A stretch of 7,917 nt of DNA from Candidatus Zixiibacteriota bacterium (GTDB taxonomy: Bacteria > Zixibacteria > MSB-5A5 > GN15 > JACZUZ01), in assembly GCA_022563625.1 (NCBI GenBank), contig JADFNA010000060.1, positions 1-7,917 of the forward strand. The letters run 5' to 3'. Of this stretch, positions 7,129 to 7,917 are shown piece by piece. Both the position numbers and the translations under genes were made by a program. The notes under the pieces are model-generated. The model ran no database searches. It had not been told where the DNA came from and saw nothing but the letters and a program-made list of their open reading frames with translations. Positions within the stretch are counted from its first letter, which is position 1; each line of letters opens with the position of its first letter.

Positions 7129-7146
7129 GGGAGCTATCAAAGCTCC
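7129..7146 (+). promoter_or_regulatory. Shine-Dalgarno within a perfect hairpin just before the start codon
   Basis: GGGAG at 7129-7133 is the only good Shine-Dalgarno before the ATG at 7147, at a rather long 13-base spacing. GGAGCT (7130-7135) pairs exactly with AGCTCC (7141-7146) around the loop ATCAA. The stem therefore hides most of the ribosome-binding site and ends at the base before the start codon. In the unfolded state the site is free; in the folded state initiation should be reduced. This is the layout of a translation switch, such as one set by temperature, a protein or coupled ribosomes, but a 6-bp stem can also arise by chance. Confidence 0.45.
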
Positions 7147-7917
7147 ATGAAACATGCTCTGGTGATTCGTAACATTGTCGATTTGAGGGACGGCCCGGAC
7201 TTTCAATCCGAGTTAAAGACGCAGCTACTGTTCGGCGAGCGTGTCATGGTCCATCGCTCAGATGGAGGCTATACGGATGTTGAGCAATCAGACGGCTGCC
7301 GGGGCTGGGTCCGCTTTGATGCTCTGGGCGGCCTGAATGAACAAGATGCGGAAAAGCTTGATCACGCCAAATCACTGCGGGTGGTCAGCCCGATTGCAAC
7401 AGTTATGGATGAATCCGGGGCGCCAATTACTCCGTATTTTCTCAGTTACGGGTCGATTGTCTATCCGGCGCAGGATGATCTGCACAGCGATACCATTCTT
7501 ATCGCCTGCCCCGACGCGCGGCGCAGGACAGTGCACAGGGAAGATCTGTGCCGGGTTTCCTCGCCGGACGAACATAAAACCGATGATTTGGCAGAGTCGA
7601 TCATTTGCTCCTGCGTGCAATTCCTGGGAGCGCCATATGTGTGGGGCGGACGATCAGCGCTCGGAATGGACTGCAGCGGGCTGACTCAACTGGTGTACGG
7701 GATGCACGGAGTTGACCTGCCTCGTGACACAAAAGATCAGCGCCTGCTTGGCCAAGAAGTGAAGCGCGATGATCTTCAACCAGGTTACCTGATATTCTCG
7801 CCGGGTCATGTTGTCATCTATATCGGCGGCGGCGAATATATACACGCCTCGCTGGGAGAAGGCGGGGTGGAAATCAACTCTTATGACACTGATGCGGACA
7901 ATTACCGCAAAGACCTT
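7147..7917 (+). CDS. SH3 and NlpC/P60 cysteine peptidase without signal peptide (3' partial)
   Basis: The frame stays open for 257 codons to the window end. Residues about 3-60 form a bacterial SH3 domain: VIRNIVDLRDGPDFQSEL, then TQLLFGERV, ending in a GWV element. This 'TQxLfGE' form is typical of dipeptidyl-peptidase VI/YkfC-like proteins. A second SH3-like part spans about 76-136. The NlpC/P60 domain starts near 146, with APYVWGGRS (162-170), the catalytic cysteine C176 in MDCSGL, GHVVIYIG (220-227) with catalytic H221, and H233 in EYIHAS as the likely third residue. Such enzymes cut the gamma-D-Glu to diamino-acid bond of murein peptides. No signal peptide is visible and no upstream start exists before an in-frame TAA at 7066-7068, so a cytoplasmic role in murein-peptide recycling is likely. 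The lytic transglycosylase upstream could supply such fragments. The C-terminus lies beyond the window. Confidence 0.9.
   Translation, partial: MKHALVIRNIVDLRDGPDFQSELKTQLLFGERVMVHRSDGGYTDVEQSDGCRGWVRFDALGGLNEQDAEKLDHAKSLRVVSPIATVMDESGAPITPYFLSYGSIVYPAQDDLHSDTILIACPDARRRTVHREDLCRVSSPDEHKTDDLAESIICSCVQFLGAPYVWGGRSALGMDCSGLTQLVYGMHGVDLPRDTKDQRLLGQEVKRDDLQPGYLIFSPGHVVIYIGGGEYIHASLGEGGVEINSYDTDADNYRKDL

Noticed and set aside
7337..7684. 115-codon open frame on the + strand near the window end
   Set aside because: It is out of frame within the NlpC/P60 gene, whose SH3 and catalytic motifs are clear in the other frame.
1..7917. Defence system, mobile element, CRISPR array, tRNA or other unusual system
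   Set aside because: No direct repeat array, transposase, integrase, tRNA-like cloverleaf or unknown gene was found. Every long gene is a recognisable housekeeping or envelope function.

Overview
This window is a compact, single-direction run of bacterial housekeeping genes, all on the + strand, with about 95% of the bases coding. The genes are bacterial and the cell appears to be diderm (Gram-negative), because a lipoprotein of the BamD outer-membrane assembly type and a membrane-anchored lytic transglycosylase sit in the middle of the cluster. Base composition is moderate (about 50-55% GC by eye). Several starts have weak or no Shine-Dalgarno sequence, while nadD and the last gene have clear ones. 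An uncultured lineage around the FCB superphylum or the former Deltaproteobacteria (a Zixibacteria-like genome is one possibility) would fit. This is an inference from protein style and gene order, not a demonstrated placement.

Layout. Positions 1-97 hold the last 31 codons of an upstream gene, tentatively LolA-like. It overlaps by one base the start of rimO (97-1419), which encodes the ribosomal protein S12 methylthiotransferase. After a 56-bp gap comes a short membrane-anchored SLT-type lytic transglycosylase (1476-2126), then a BamD-like outer-membrane lipoprotein (2186-3052). nadD (3063-3674) follows 10 bp later. Its start is best placed at 3063, with a Shine-Dalgarno sequence that overlaps the bamD stop. 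polA (3671-6427) overlaps nadD by four bases (ATGA) and encodes a full three-domain DNA polymerase I with intact 5' nuclease, proofreading and polymerase motifs. coaE (6437-7045), a somewhat divergent dephospho-CoA kinase, follows 9 bp later.

The only real intergenic stretch (7046-7146, 101 bp) is full of perfect inverted repeats. Three stand back to back at 7052-7096, and a fourth at 7130-7146 pairs the Shine-Dalgarno of the next gene. That gene (7147 to the window end, open at the 3' side) encodes an SH3/NlpC-P60 cysteine peptidase without a signal peptide. It resembles cytoplasmic dipeptidyl-peptidase VI enzymes that trim recycled murein peptides.

Together the genes cover ribosome modification (RimO), envelope building and turnover (lytic transglycosylase, BamD, NlpC/P60 and perhaps LolA), cofactor synthesis (NadD for NAD, CoaE for CoA) and DNA replication/repair (PolA). 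The tight spacing from nadD to coaE points to one transcription unit. I see no mobile element, CRISPR array, tRNA, rRNA or defence-type system, and no strong candidate for a new biological system. The most interesting part is the hairpin-rich leader before the NlpC/P60 gene.
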